Shown here: piece by piece, positions 33,709 through 45,606 of the stretch
Numbering within the stretch: position 1 is the first letter of the stretch
How the letters are laid out: every line of letters begins with the position of its first letter
Assembly (NCBI RefSeq): GCF_001954275.1
Contig: NZ_MBEU01000059.1
Span: 1 to 63,932 of the forward strand
DNA: 63,932 nucleotides
DNA from: Mycobacterium sp. IS-836
GTDB taxonomy: Bacteria; Actinomycetota; Actinomycetes; Mycobacteriales; Mycobacteriaceae
Direction: 5' to 3'
Notes under the pieces: generated by a model
Told to the model about the DNA's origin: nothing
Database searches by the model: none
What the model saw: the letters and a program-made list of their open reading frames with translations, nothing else
Made by a program: the position numbers and the translations under genes

Positions 33709-33892
33709 GTTCCCGGGCGGCGTTGGCAAGACGTGGCAGCCCGGGGACTTCATCCAGTTGCTCGACGACGTCACGACCCGGGTGTTCGACGTGTACGACG
33801 ACTCCACCGTCATCTACCCGGGCCACGGGGATGACACCGTGTTGGGCGCCGAACGCCCCCACCTCGCCGAGTGGCGCGAGCGCGGCTGGTAG
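33709..33892 (+). pseudogene. 3' fragment of a second metallo-beta-lactamase-fold hydrolase gene
   Basis: This encodes about 60 residues, from [18 protein letters not shown] to HLAEWRERGW and a stop, nearly identical to the end of the intact gene at 32605-32788. The DNA differs mostly at third positions. No catalytic HxHxDH segment remains, so it cannot be an active enzyme. Homology begins abruptly at GTTCCC in both copies. It is the relic of a rearrangement that placed the alpha/beta hydrolase gene between two metallo-hydrolase ends. Confidence 0.85.
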
Positions 33893-33905
33893 ACCGAACG
33901 AGCGG

Positions 33906-34349
33906 TTACGACGTGGTGTGCACGATCAACACGTCGACCTTGGCCCGACGCGAGACGTTGGCCGGCACCGATCCCAGCAGCCGGCCCGCGATGGTGCTCA
34001 GGCCGACGTTGCCGACGACCAGCAGGTCGGCCTTTTCGTCCTCGGCCAGCTTGACCAGCGCGTCCACCGGGGCACCGACGATGGGCTTCTCCTCGACGTT
34101 CTTGGCGCCGGCCTTGTGCGCCCGCTCCTTCGCGTCGTGCAGGATCGCGTAGATCGGGGCGGTGCCCGACACCTTGTAGCTTTCTTCTTTCAGGATGTCG
34201 GCGGCCCGGCCGTCCTCATGCTGGGGTAGATACGCCGACGCGATGATCAACTTGGCGCCGTCCCCGGCGATGGTGGCTGCTCTGTCCACCGCACGCATCG
34301 ACGAGTCCGAGCCGTCGGTCCCGACCACCACAGTCCGATAGGCGCTCAT
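33906..34349 (-). CDS. Universal stress protein (TB15.3/Rv1636 type, cAMP/ATP binding)
   Basis: A 147-residue UspA-fold protein: MSAYRTVVVGTDGSDSS at the start and the nucleotide loop VGNVGLSTIAGRLLGSVP near the end (G-x2-G-x9-G-S). Its tuberculosis counterpart Rv1636 binds cAMP better than ATP and is abundant; this is family knowledge. It is monocistronic and converges with the metallo-hydrolase fragment. It could buffer cAMP made by cyclases such as the one at 17.7 kb. Confidence 0.93.
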   Translation of the reverse strand: MSAYRTVVVGTDGSDSSMRAVDRAATIAGDGAKLIIASAYLPQHEDGRAADILKEESYKVSGTAPIYAILHDAKERAHKAGAKNVEEKPIVGAPVDALVKLAEDEKADLLVVGNVGLSTIAGRLLGSVPANVSRRAKVDVLIVHTTS

Positions 34350-34436
34350 TTACCCTCCCAGTGTCGGTTGCTACGCCAACCCCAGACAGTATCGCGTTGC
34401 CGGAGAAAGATGGGTCAGATTACCCACACACCGGTG

Positions 34437-34469
34437 GCGTGGCGCAACCCGCAAATTATCCCGCCACGC
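34437..34469. other. Hairpin in the usp / capA intergenic region
   Basis: The 274 bases between the stress protein and capA contain perfect 8-base arms, GCGTGGCG (34437-34444) and CGCCACGC (34462-34469), with a 17-base loop. A short GCAA-TTT-TTGC follows. A short open frame here (34361-34570) shows no protein-like features. The hairpin may be regulatory for either divergent gene. Confidence 0.25.
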
Positions 34470-34623
34470 TGCGGCAACGGGCAATTTTTGCGGCCATAAC
34501 GCTCGCGCTGCGGCATGCGGGGGACGGAAAGCATTGCATCGCAGACCTTCTCGTGAAATTCGGGTCGTGACCGCCGGTGACCTGGGCGGACGGGGCGCCG
34601 CCTGACTTACAGTGACATGCATC

Positions 34624-36195
34624 ATGTCGATGCCCACCCTCGAGCAAGGCGCGTCGGACGTCGTTGACGAGTCTGCGCCCTCCCGCCGGCCCGGCCGGCT
34701 GCTCGACCCGTGGCTGGTAGGCGTCCTGGCCGCCGTCATCAGCGCCGCCTGGGCCTGCCGGCCCTCGCTCTGGTTCGACGAGGGGGCGACGATATCGGCG
34801 GCGGCCAGCCGAACCTTGCCCGAGCTGTGGAAACTGCTGGGGCACATCGACGCCGTGCACGGCCTGTATTACCTGCTGATGCACGGCTGGTTCGCGATAT
34901 TTCCGCCGACCGAATTCTGGTCGCGGGTGCCCAGCGCCCTGGCGATCGGGGCCGCGGCCGCGGGGGTCACGGCGTTCAGCAAGCAACTCGTCCCGGGGCG
35001 TGCGACGGCACTCTGCGCCGGCGCCGTCTTCGCCATCTTGCCGCGCACCACGTGGGCGGGCATCGAGGCGCGCCCGTACGCCATGGCGGCCGCCGCCGCG
35101 GTGTGGCTGACCGTGCTGTTCGTCGCCGCGGTCCGGCGCAACACGCCGCGGTTGTGGCTGTGCTACGCGCTGGCGCTGATGCTGTCGATCCTGCTGAGCC
35201 TCAACCTGATCCTGTTGGTTCTGGTGTACGCGGCGATGCTGCCGCTCCTGGTTCCGAAGCGCTCCCGCAAGTCTCCAGTCATGTGGTGGGCGGTCAGCTC
35301 GGCCGTCGCCGTCGGCGTCATGACGCCGTTCCTCGTGTTCGCCCATGGCCAGGTGTACCAGGTCAACTGGATCTTTCCTGTCAGCTGGCACTACGCGTTC
35401 GACATCGTCCTGCGGCAGTACTTCGACCACAGCGTCCCGTTCGCGATTCTCACGGCGGTGCTCATCGTCGCGGCGGCCGTGGCGTGGCTGAGGGGCGCGC
35501 GGGGTCCCGCTGGCGACGTGCGTGCACTGCTGGTCATCTGCGGCGCGTGGATCGTCCTGCCCACCGCGCTCGTCGTCGTCTACTCGGCCGCCATCGAACC
35601 GATCTACTTTCCCCGCTACCTGATCCTCACCACGCCCGCGGTGGCCATGGTCATGGCCGTCTGCATCGTCACGCTCGCCCGCAAACCGTGGCCGATCGCA
35701 GCGGTGGTCCTGGCGTTCGCCGCCGCCGCGCTGCCGAATTACCTGTTCATCCAGCGCTGGCCGTATGCCAAGGAGGGCTGGGATTACAGCCAGGTGGCCG
35801 ACCTGATCGAAGCCCATGCCGCCCCCGGGGACTGCCTGCTGGTCGACAACACGGTGCCCTGGCGGCCCGGTCCTATCCGCGCGGTCCTGGCCACCCGGCC
35901 CGCGGCCTTCCGGTCGGTGATCGACGTCGGGCGGGGTGCCTACGGGCCTAAGGTGGGCTGGCTGTGGGACGGCCACGTCGCGGTGTGGCTGACGACCGCC
36001 AAGATCAACAAATGCTCCGCCATCTGGACCATCACCAATAAGGACAAGTCGCTGCCCGATCACCAGGTCGGACAAGCGCTGCCCCCGGGGGTGTTCGGCC
36101 GCGCCCCGGCGTATCGATTCCCGAGCTACCTCGGCTTCCACATCGTCGAGCGTTGGCAATTCCACTACTCGCAGGTGGTCAAGTCGACGCGGTGA
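34624..36195 (+). CDS. capA: GT-C mannosyltransferase, probable LAM capping enzyme CapA
   Basis: About 523 residues with ten or more membrane helices and a GT-C signature Asp-Glu in the first outside loop (SLWFDEGATI, D52 E53), so it should use polyprenyl-phosphomannose. It is equivalent by position to Rv1635c, shown to add the first mannose cap to lipoarabinomannan. The C-terminal 150 residues form an outside domain. Starts at 34612 (GTG), 34624 and 34630 are all possible. TACAGT at 34607-34612 could be a -10 giving an almost leaderless mRNA. The 3' end overlaps the MFS gene by 17 bases, tail to tail. Confidence 0.85.
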   Translation: MSMPTLEQGASDVVDESAPSRRPGRLLDPWLVGVLAAVISAAWACRPSLWFDEGATISAAASRTLPELWKLLGHIDAVHGLYYLLMHGWFAIFPPTEFWSRVPSALAIGAAAAGVTAFSKQLVPGRATALCAGAVFAILPRTTWAGIEARPYAMAAAAAVWLTVLFVAAVRRNTPRLWLCYALALMLSILLSLNLILLVLVYAAMLPLLVPKRSRKSPVMWWAVSSAVAVGVMTPFLVFAHGQVYQVNWIFPVSWHYAFDIVLRQYFDHSVPFAILTAVLIVAAAVAWLRGARGPAGDVRALLVICGAWIVLPTALVVVYSAAIEPIYFPRYLILTTPAVAMVMAVCIVTLARKPWPIAAVVLAFAAAALPNYLFIQRWPYAKEGWDYSQVADLIEAHAAPGDCLLVDNTVPWRPGPIRAVLATRPAAFRSVIDVGRGAYGPKVGWLWDGHVAVWLTTAKINKCSAIWTITNKDKSLPDHQVGQALPPGVFGRAPAYRFPSYLGFHIVERWQFHYSQVVKSTR

Positions 36196-37593
36196 CGGCG
36201 CGGCGATCGCCGCGCACCGCCACGTAGGACGCCGCGACACCGGCGCCGGTCAAGGCGGTGAAAACGGCGAACAGCCAACGGGCTTCCATCACGTCGCCGC
36301 CCCGCACCGCGTTGACCACGACGCCGGCCAGGCCGGCGCCGAATGCCGCGGAGACGAGCTGCACGGTGTTGATCGCCGCGGCCGCCGCCCCGCCTTCGGC
36401 CGGGTCGTCGACGGAATCCATTGCGCGCACCGACAAGTGGGGCCACGCCATGCCGATTCCGATCCCGGCCACCAGCAGGGCCAGCGTCCAGAGCGCGACG
36501 ACCCCGGCCGACGCGTTGTCGCGCTGGGTGAATGCGCCCAGAGCCAGACCCGAGGCCACCACCACCGGCGCGACCGCGATGACCCGCCCGATCGCCCGGG
36601 GGTTCTCCAGCGATGCGCTGACGATTTCGCTGAACGTCCACCCGACCGCTAGCGCCGCGCCCAGGAACCCGGCCGCCACGGGGCTCAGATGCGCCAACCG
36701 CTGACCGAAGAGAGGCACGTAGGTGTCCACCATGGCGCCGAGCATCAGCGCACCCATGGCCAGGTAGATCCACTTCAACGGTCCGGGACCAAATACGCTG
36801 GGCGGCAACACCTTTGCGGGCATCCGCCAGTCGACGAGCACAAACAGTCCGACCAGCACGATCGCGACGGCGAGCAGCCCGGCGGTCGCGACGACGTCGT
36901 GCGGGATTTGGGCGACGCTGATCGCCAACGCGGCCGCCCCGATCAGCACCAGCGACCACACCGGCACCCTCATCACCGCCGCGGCACCGCCCGGGGCGCC
37001 CCTACCGGCGGCCAACGCGACCGGCACCAGCAGCGCCATCAGGGCGGTCACAATCGCCATCGCGACGAAAGCCCAACGCCACAAACCGAATTGCGCGAAC
37101 AGCCCACCCGTCGCCGGCCCGACCACCGTGGCGACGCCCCACATGGCCGACACCAGCGCGGAGGCCCGGGTCCACAGCGCGCGCGGCAGCGCGGTGTTGA
37201 TGACCGCATAACCAAGGCCGGCCAGCAAGCCCCCGGCCACGCCTTGCAGGGCGCGTCCCGCGATCAGGATTTCCATGCTGGGCGCCACACCACAGGCCAG
37301 GCTGGAGACGGCGAACACGGCCAGCCCCATCAGATACGACCTGCGCGCCCCGTAGCGCAGCAGCATCGGACCGACCATGGTCGCCGCGACCACCGACCCG
37401 ACCAGGTACAGGGTCATCACCCAGGCGTACAGCCGGCTGCCGCCGATTTCGGCGACCGTATTGGGCAGCAGGCTGATGGTCAGAAACTCGTTGGTGGCGT
37501 ACAGCGCTACCCCACCGGCCAGCACGACTGACGTCCCCAGGTAGCGGGCGCCCAGCAGCTCGCGCCAGCTGCCGGTGGTGGTGGCAGTGTGCG

Positions 37594-37597
<4 letters not shown>
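36179..37597 (-). CDS. MFS multidrug efflux transporter
   Basis: A 472-residue major facilitator with about 14 hydrophobic segments, equivalent by position to Rv1634. Motif A appears as [16 protein letters not shown] after helix 2, and the antiporter motif C as [14 protein letters not shown] in helix 5, so it is a proton/drug antiporter of the DHA2 type. Its GTG start overlaps the uvrB stop (GTGA), so it is translated with uvrB. The linkage to DNA repair may be positional only. Confidence 0.9.
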
Positions 37598-39750
<2,153 letters not shown>

Positions 39751-39795
39751 GCCACCAGGGTAGAGCCAGCCACCGACAAGCGTGCCGGTCCTCGC

Positions 39796-41796
39796 CTAGC
39801 CCGCCGGCCGGGTCCACGTCCGGCTGACCGGGTCGCATTGGAGCAGGTAGCCGTCGTTCGAGGTGGAGGTGGCGAACACCGAGGTGCCCGGGCGGTCGCA
39901 CGAGCTGCCCGAGGCGTGCACACCCGTCGCGATGGGCGCCTTGGCCCAGGCGGTGCCCTCGCAGACGACCTGCTCGTTGTTGGTCGGGTCGTACGCGAGC
40001 TTGTCGACGTCGGTGCACGACCCGCCGAGGACGGGCGGAACCGGGTTGGCCGGCGCGGTCGAGGTGTCGAGGACCTGCGTGGGATCGGCCAGCGGCACGC
40101 TCGCCGGCGCATCACCGACGCGGGTCGCCACCACGGGTATCCGCACCACGGCCCCTTGCGCGCCACACTCGTTGCTCATCACGGTCTGGGTTTCCGTGCC
40201 GCGCAGCGTGCCGTCGGCCTGCGGCGCGAGCGACCACGCGACCGTCTCCTGCTGGGTGGCCCCGGCAAGTCCGTCCGGGGCGACGCAGCGCACCCGCTCC
40301 TGCTGCGGGGCGCCCTGCCAGTATCCGGCGACGAAGCGCAGGGTGTCGGTCCGGCCGCCGCCGGCGGTGCTCGCCACCTGGTGGTCGGCATCGTCCAGCA
40401 GGGTCCCGGTGGCGGCGCAGCCGTTGGTGGTGCACGCCGAGCGGAACGCCCACCAGTCGGTGTCGGCCGAATCCTGACGGATCGCGACGCCGTTGCCGGT
40501 CCGCTTGCTCTGGTCGTAGGTCAGTTGGTAGGTGCCGCTGAATGTCGGACCGCCGCGTCCCGTGGGGGCGGCGCTCGGGGCCGGCGGCGACGGACGCGAG
40601 GCGAGCGCGGGGCTGGCCGGCGCGGGTGCCGGCTGGAAGGAGTACAGGACCGACCAGGTCGCCGCCACGGCGACCAGCACCGCGCACACCAGCGCGGTCG
40701 CCCATCGCGTCCTCGACGAGTACCGGTGGCTCATCGCCGCGACGAGAGCCCGCGTGCCGCGCCCCCGGTGCGTGGCGACCCGAGCCGGGGCGGCGTTGCC
40801 CAACCGCTCGCTGACGGCGGCGGCGAAGTCGCGACACCGATCGAACCGGTCTTCGCGGCGCTTGGCGAGGGCCTTGGCGAACACGTCGTCGAGGTGTGCC
40901 AAATCCGGGCGGTACTCGCTCAGCCGGGGCGGATCCTCGTGCAGGTGCTGGCTGATCACCGCGACCGGGTTGGAGTGCTGGAACGGCGGCGCGCCGGTGA
41001 GCAGATGAAATGCCGTGCCGGCCAACGCGTATTGGTCTGCGCGGCCATCGATGTTGGCGCCGGTCAATTGCTCCGGCGCGGCGTAGGCGACCGTTCCCAC
41101 CGCGACATTGGTCTCGGTGATCCCGCTGATGCTGCCGAGATGGCGCGCTACACCGAAGTCCGCCAACAGGATTCGGCGTTCACCGTTCTCGGGATGGGTC
41201 AGCAGGATGTTGGCGGGCTTGACATCCCGGTGCAGCAGGCCGCGATCGTGCGCGTAGTCGAGGGCACCCGCGACCGCGTCGAGGACGGCGCGCGCCACAT
41301 CGATGGGCATCCCGTCCGAGTAATGCTCCCGCACCAGCCGCGACGCGTCGGTGCCCTCGACGTAGTCCATGGAAATCCAGAGGTGGCCGTCGAATTCGCC
41401 GCGGTCGTGCACGCCGACGATGTGCGGGTGCCACAGGGTTGCCGCCAGATCGGCCTCACGGTTGAACCGCTCCCGGAATTCGGGATCCGCGGTGACCGCC
41501 TCGGCGAGCACCTTGATCACATCGCGCCGGGGCAGCCTGGGATGCAAAGCCAGATAGACCTCGGCCATCCCCCCGGCGCCCAGCGGTCGCAGGACGCTGT
41601 AGCCGGCGAATTTCGTGCCGCCGGCCATCGCCAGGCGTGGGCCACTACCCTCGTTCGGCTCTGAGCTGACGGCCGGGGGGCGGCGAAATAGGTGCGCGCG
41701 CAATGCCTCTCGGGCCAGCCGCGGATTGCGCAGCAGGCGCCGCCCGGCGGCAATGCGCCGGGTGGTTACTTTGTGCTGGTCGTGCTCGTCCGTCAA
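39796..41796 (-). CDS. Receptor-type Ser/Thr protein kinase (PknF-like)
   Basis: About 666 residues. A cytoplasmic kinase domain (about 60-335) has [11 protein letters not shown], Lys95, Glu114, HRDVKPAN (Asp191), DFG (Asp213) and an activation loop ending AAPEQL, so it should be active. One membrane helix lies at about 365-387. A 280-residue outside domain with several cysteines follows a Pro/Ala-rich stalk. The TTG at 41796 has GAGGGGG seven bases upstream; the conserved PknF-like start would be ATG 41628, leaving the extra basic N-terminus unexplained. It is divergent from an FHA-ABC exporter, the arrangement of partners known for PknF and Rv1747. Confidence 0.88.
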   Translation of the reverse strand: MTDEHDQHKVTTRRIAAGRRLLRNPRLAREALRAHLFRRPPAVSSEPNEGSGPRLAMAGGTKFAGYSVLRPLGAGGMAEVYLALHPRLPRRDVIKVLAEAVTADPEFRERFNREADLAATLWHPHIVGVHDRGEFDGHLWISMDYVEGTDASRLVREHYSDGMPIDVARAVLDAVAGALDYAHDRGLLHRDVKPANILLTHPENGERRILLADFGVARHLGSISGITETNVAVGTVAYAAPEQLTGANIDGRADQYALAGTAFHLLTGAPPFQHSNPVAVISQHLHEDPPRLSEYRPDLAHLDDVFAKALAKRREDRFDRCRDFAAAVSERLGNAAPARVATHRGRGTRALVAAMSHRYSSRTRWATALVCAVLVAVAATWSVLYSFQPAPAPASPALASRPSPPAPSAAPTGRGGPTFSGTYQLTYDQSKRTGNGVAIRQDSADTDWWAFRSACTTNGCAATGTLLDDADHQVASTAGGGRTDTLRFVAGYWQGAPQQERVRCVAPDGLAGATQQETVAWSLAPQADGTLRGTETQTVMSNECGAQGAVVRIPVVATRVGDAPASVPLADPTQVLDTSTAPANPVPPVLGGSCTDVDKLAYDPTNNEQVVCEGTAWAKAPIATGVHASGSSCDRPGTSVFATSTSNDGYLLQCDPVSRTWTRPAG

Positions 41797-41961
41797 TGGT
41801 TGCCCCCTCAAGCGCGCTCTGCCGGGCGCTCCCCCCGGCACCCCATCGCATGATGCCGGACGCGGATAGGCGTTGGGCCACCGAAGGTTATGAAGGAGCT
41901 GTGAGCACGAAACAAAGTGAAATCACAGCCGACTCTCATGGAGCCCACTCGAGCGGCGGCC

Positions 41962-41967
41962 GATACT
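41962..41967 (+). promoter_or_regulatory. Candidate -10 element (GATACT) for a leaderless FHA-ABC transcript
   Basis: GATACT lies six bases before GTG GTG at 41974-41979 region, so transcription would begin at or next to the GTG at 41974. This is the common mycobacterial leaderless arrangement and agrees with the lack of a ribosome binding site. No -35 is evident. Confidence 0.4.
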
Positions 41968-41973
41968 TGTGTG

Positions 41974-44487
41974 GTGAGTCGACCCGCCGCGCCCGCGCTG
42001 ACCATTCGGCATGACGGGTCCCAACGTTCCTTCGCCGCGGGTCATGAGGTGGTCGTCGGGCGCGACCTGCACGCCGACTTACGCATCCCGGACCCACGGA
42101 TATCGCGCGCGCACTTGATACTGCGTTTCGATCAAGGCCGCTGGCTGGCCATCGACAACGGCTCGTTGAACGGGACCTACGTCAACGGCTATCCGATGCC
42201 GGTGATCGACATCCACGACGGCCAGAGCATCAACGTCGGCAATCCGCAAGGGCCCCGGCTGACGTTCGCGATCGGCCCGCAGCGGGGGCCGACCAGCCGG
42301 CCATCCCCGACGAGGACGGTGGCGGATTCCGGGCCGCCCACGCTGGCGTGGTCGACCACCCAGGAGCGGACGAATCCAATCCCGCCACTGGCACGGCCGC
42401 CGCGACGGCCACCGGACAACGAGCGGACCGTGGCCAACGCCGGCAGATTGGCCACTCCGCACCCGCCACCGCCCGGCGAGTTCACCGTGATCGACGCCAA
42501 GACCGCGGACGTGTCGAACCTCGCCACGCGAATGGTGAAGTTCCTGACCCCGCGCACGCCGGCGGGCGGCACCGGCATCACGATCGGGCGCGCCGCCGAC
42601 AGCGACGTCGTGGTGTCCGACGTCCTGGCCTCACGCCGGCACGCGACGCTGGTGCCGACGCACCTCGGCACCGAGATCCGCGACACCAGCGTCAACGGGA
42701 CGTTCGTCAACGGCACCCGGGTGGGGTCGGCGATCCTGACCGAGGGCGATGTGGTCACCATCGGCAACGTCGACCTGGTGTTCCGCGACGGCGGCCTGAT
42801 CGAAGGCAGCGCCGCCGCGGCCCGCACCGGCGGCCTCGAGGTGCGCGGCGTGAAGTACGTCGTCGACAACAAGCAGCTGCTCGACGACATCTCCCTGACC
42901 GCCCGGCCGGGGACGCTCACCGCCGTGATCGGCGGGTCGGGGGCGGGCAAGAGTACGCTGGCCCGCCTGATCGCCGGCTACGCCCGCCCCACCGCCGGGT
43001 CGGTCAGCTTCGAGGGTCACGACATCCACACCGAGTACGCGTCCCTGCGCAGCCGGATCGGCATGGTCCCGCAGGACGACGTCGTGCACCGCCAGCTGAC
43101 GGTGAACCAGGCCCTGGGCTACGCCGCCGAGTTGCGCCTTCCGCCCGACACCGGCAAGGCCGACCGCGCCAGGGTCGTCGCGCAGGTCCTCGACGAACTC
43201 GAGCTGACCAAGCACGCCGACACCCGCGTCGACAAGCTCTCCGGTGGCCAGCGCAAGCGCGCCTCGGTCGCCCTGGAACTGCTCACCGGGCCGTCGCTGC
43301 TGATCCTGGACGAGCCGACGTCGGGTCTGGACCCGGCGCTGGACCACCAAGTCATGACGATGCTGCGCCAGCTCGCCGACGCCGGCCGGGTGGTGATCGT
43401 GGTGACGCACATGTTGTCCTACCTCGATATCTGCGACCAGCTGCTGTTGGTGGCGCCCGGCGGCAAGACGGCCTATTGCGGCCCGCCCGACCAGATCGGT
43501 GCGGCGATGGGCACCACGAACTGGGCCAAGATCTTCACCCACGTCGGCGCGGACCCCGAGGAGGCCAACCGCCGCTTTCTGGCCCGCGCCGAGGCCCAGC
43601 GGCGGCCGCAGCAGCTGCTTCCCGACAAGACCGACCAGCCGGGCGACCTGGGCGCACCGGTGCATACCAGTGTGCGGCGCCAGATCTCGACCGTCGCGCG
43701 CCGCCAGGTGCGCCTGGTCGTCGCCGACCGCGCCTACTTCGTGTTCCTGGCGCTGTTGCCGTTCATCCTGGGTGCGCTGTCGCTGACCGTGCCCGGCAAC
43801 ATCGGGTTTCACGTCGCGGGCCCGCATGCCGGCACGCCGGACGAAGCCGCGCAGATACTCAGCTTGCTGCTGCCCGCCGCGGCGTTCATGGGTACGGCGT
43901 TGACGATCCGCGACCTGGTCGGCGAGCGCGCTGTCTTTCAGCGCGAACAGGCGGTCGGACTCTCGACCACGGCCTACCTGCTCGCCAAGACCGGCGTGTT
44001 CTGCGGCTTCGCGATCCTGCAGTCGGCGATCACGACTGCGATCGTGGTGCTGGGCAAGGGCGCGCCGACGCGGGGCGCGGTGGTACTGGGGAACGCGACC
44101 GTCGAGCTGTTCGCGACCGTCGCCGCGACGTGTGTGGCCTCGGCGATGCTCGGGCTGGCCATTTCGTCGCTGGTCCGTTCCAGTGAGCAGATCATGCCGC
44201 TGTTCGTCGTGTCGGTGATGGCGCAGTTGGTGCTGTGCGGCGGGATGGTGCCGGTGACCGGCCGGCTGGGGCTCGATCAGCTGTCTTTTGCCACGCCGGC
44301 GCGCTGGGGCTATGCCGCGGCGGCGTCGACGGTCGACCTGCGCGACCTGGTGCCCGGTTCGCTGGTCCCCGAGGACGGGTTCTGGCAGCACACGCCGGAG
44401 ATGTGGCTGCTCGACATGGGCATGCTGGCCGCGTTGTCGCTGTTCTATGCCGGGTTTGTGCGATGGAAGATTCGGCTGCGCCGCTGA
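41974..44487 (+). CDS. FHA-FHA-ABC transporter (Rv1747-like exporter)
   Basis: About 837 residues. Two FHA phosphothreonine-binding domains lie at about 27-95 (VVVGRDLHAD, ISRAHLIL, NGSLNGTYVNG) and 185-265 (ITIGRAADSDVVV, SRRHATL, TSVNGTFVNG). The ATPase has Walker A GGSGAGKSTL (about 319), LSGGQRKRAS and LLILDEPTSGLD. Six C-terminal membrane helices complete a half-transporter. The linker between FHA domains repeats RTVA (TRTVADSG, ERTVANAG), possible kinase targets. GTG 41974 gives VSRPAAPALT, like Rv1747. Rv1747 is linked to export of cell-wall glycolipids and is phosphorylated by PknF; the cargo here is unknown. Confidence 0.92.
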   Translation: MSRPAAPALTIRHDGSQRSFAAGHEVVVGRDLHADLRIPDPRISRAHLILRFDQGRWLAIDNGSLNGTYVNGYPMPVIDIHDGQSINVGNPQGPRLTFAIGPQRGPTSRPSPTRTVADSGPPTLAWSTTQERTNPIPPLARPPRRPPDNERTVANAGRLATPHPPPPGEFTVIDAKTADVSNLATRMVKFLTPRTPAGGTGITIGRAADSDVVVSDVLASRRHATLVPTHLGTEIRDTSVNGTFVNGTRVGSAILTEGDVVTIGNVDLVFRDGGLIEGSAAAARTGGLEVRGVKYVVDNKQLLDDISLTARPGTLTAVIGGSGAGKSTLARLIAGYARPTAGSVSFEGHDIHTEYASLRSRIGMVPQDDVVHRQLTVNQALGYAAELRLPPDTGKADRARVVAQVLDELELTKHADTRVDKLSGGQRKRASVALELLTGPSLLILDEPTSGLDPALDHQVMTMLRQLADAGRVVIVVTHMLSYLDICDQLLLVAPGGKTAYCGPPDQIGAAMGTTNWAKIFTHVGADPEEANRRFLARAEAQRRPQQLLPDKTDQPGDLGAPVHTSVRRQISTVARRQVRLVVADRAYFVFLALLPFILGALSLTVPGNIGFHVAGPHAGTPDEAAQILSLLLPAAAFMGTALTIRDLVGERAVFQREQAVGLSTTAYLLAKTGVFCGFAILQSAITTAIVVLGKGAPTRGAVVLGNATVELFATVAATCVASAMLGLAISSLVRSSEQIMPLFVVSVMAQLVLCGGMVPVTGRLGLDQLSFATPARWGYAAAASTVDLRDLVPGSLVPEDGFWQHTPEMWLLDMGMLAALSLFYAGFVRWKIRLRR

Positions 44488-44490
44488 CTC

Positions 44491-44997
44491 ATGCATCCGC
44501 CGAAACACGAGACATTCGATCTGGTCGCCCGCACCAACACCGACCCGAAGGGCATCGTGCGCACCGTCGACGAGTACGTCGTGCGGCCGTGGGGGCTCTA
44601 CGTGGCCCGGCCCACGCCGGGCCGGGCCCAGTTCCATTACCTGGAGTCGTGGCTGCTGCCGTCGCTGGGCCTGCGCGCCACGGTGTTCCACTTCAATCCC
44701 GGCCACGAGCGCGACCATGACTACTACCTCGACGTCGGCGAATACACGCCCGGCCCGCGCGAGTGGCACTCCGAAGACCACTATCTCGACATCGAGGTTC
44801 GTACCGGGCGGGGAGCCGAGCTGGCCGATGTCGACGAGCTGTTCGACGCCGTCCGCCACGGCCTGCTGACTCCGGAGGTCGCCGAACGGGCGGTGCGCCG
44901 CGCCGTGGATGCCGTCGACGGCCTAGCCCGCAACGGCTATGACCTCGCCCGATGGCTGGCCGGCAGCGGCATGCAACTCACCTGGCGCACCGCGTAA
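44491..44997 (+). CDS. DUF402 protein (nucleotide phosphatase-like fold)
   Basis: A 168-residue protein equivalent by position to Rv1632c. The DUF402 core has FHFNPGHERDHDYYLDVGEY followed by DHYLDIEV, acidic residues that bind divalent metal in the nucleoside tri/diphosphate phosphatases and FomD-like enzymes of this family. The C-terminal helices carry the usual VDELFDAVRHGLLTPE. It starts three bases after the exporter stop, so it is cotranscribed with it and with the repair genes that follow. The true substrate is not known. Confidence 0.85.
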   Translation: MHPPKHETFDLVARTNTDPKGIVRTVDEYVVRPWGLYVARPTPGRAQFHYLESWLLPSLGLRATVFHFNPGHERDHDYYLDVGEYTPGPREWHSEDHYLDIEVRTGRGAELADVDELFDAVRHGLLTPEVAERAVRRAVDAVDGLARNGYDLARWLAGSGMQLTWRTA

Positions 44998-45033
44998 CAG
45001 TTTTCCGCACCCGCCGAGGGGTATGCCCCCGAC

Positions 45034-45606
45034 ATGCCCCTGAGCGAATACCGGCGCAAACGGCGCTTCGGCACCAGCCCCGAGCCGCGTGGCGAGCGGG
45101 GCACGAAGCGCCGCAAGGCCGACAAGCGGCCGTCATTCGTCATCCAGCACCACGCGGCGCGCAGCGATCACTATGACTTCCGCCTGGAGATCGGCGGCGT
45201 GCTCGTGTCATGGGCGATACCCAAGGGGCCGTCGACGAACCCGAAGGACAGGCGGATGGCGCGCCGCACCGAGGATCATCCGCTCGATTATGCGACGTTC
45301 GAGGGAGTCATCCCGAGCGGCGAATACGGCGCCGGTGAGGTCATCGTCTGGGACCGCGGCACCTATGCCAACGCAACCAACTACGAAATGGCCGAAGGCC
45401 TTGACCGCGGCCATCTTTCGTTCCGTCTGCAGGGCGAAAAGCTGCAAGGCGGCTATGCCCTCACGCGGATCCGGGAGGGCAAAGACGAGACCTGGCTGCT
45501 GATCAAGCGCCGGGACGAGGACGCCGACGCGCGCCGAAAGCCGGTCAAGAGCCAGCCGGAATCGGTGCTGTCCGGCCGCACGCTCGACGACCTGGACGAC
45601 TCGTGA
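45034..45606 (+). CDS. LigD-type 3'-phosphoesterase, stand-alone
   Basis: A 190-residue protein corresponding to the PE domain of LigD, which trims 3' phosphates and ribonucleotides at breaks. Expected active-site residues are present: His40, His46, Asp48, Arg50 (QHHAARSDHYDFRLE), His82 and Tyr86 (DHPLDYATFEGVIPSGEYG). The N-terminus is very basic. In M. tuberculosis this domain is part of one LigD polypeptide; here it is a separate gene whose stop overlaps the start of the ligase (GTGA). Confidence 0.93.
   Translation: MPLSEYRRKRRFGTSPEPRGERGTKRRKADKRPSFVIQHHAARSDHYDFRLEIGGVLVSWAIPKGPSTNPKDRRMARRTEDHPLDYATFEGVIPSGEYGAGEVIVWDRGTYANATNYEMAEGLDRGHLSFRLQGEKLQGGYALTRIREGKDETWLLIKRRDEDADARRKPVKSQPESVLSGRTLDDLDDS

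Noticed and set aside
33668..33892. A separate 74-residue gene starting at 33668
   Set aside because: The first 14 residues have no homology to the metallo-hydrolase and the rest is only its C-terminal end without metal ligands; it is better described as a gene fragment.
34361..34570. 69-codon open frame between the stress protein and capA
   Set aside because: No ribosome binding site, no signal or domain, and the sequence is dominated by hairpins.
42631..44859. 742-codon minus-strand open frame opposite the FHA-ABC exporter
   Set aside because: The plus strand encodes a full exporter with all ATPase motifs; the reverse frame is His/Gln/Arg-rich and lacks motifs.
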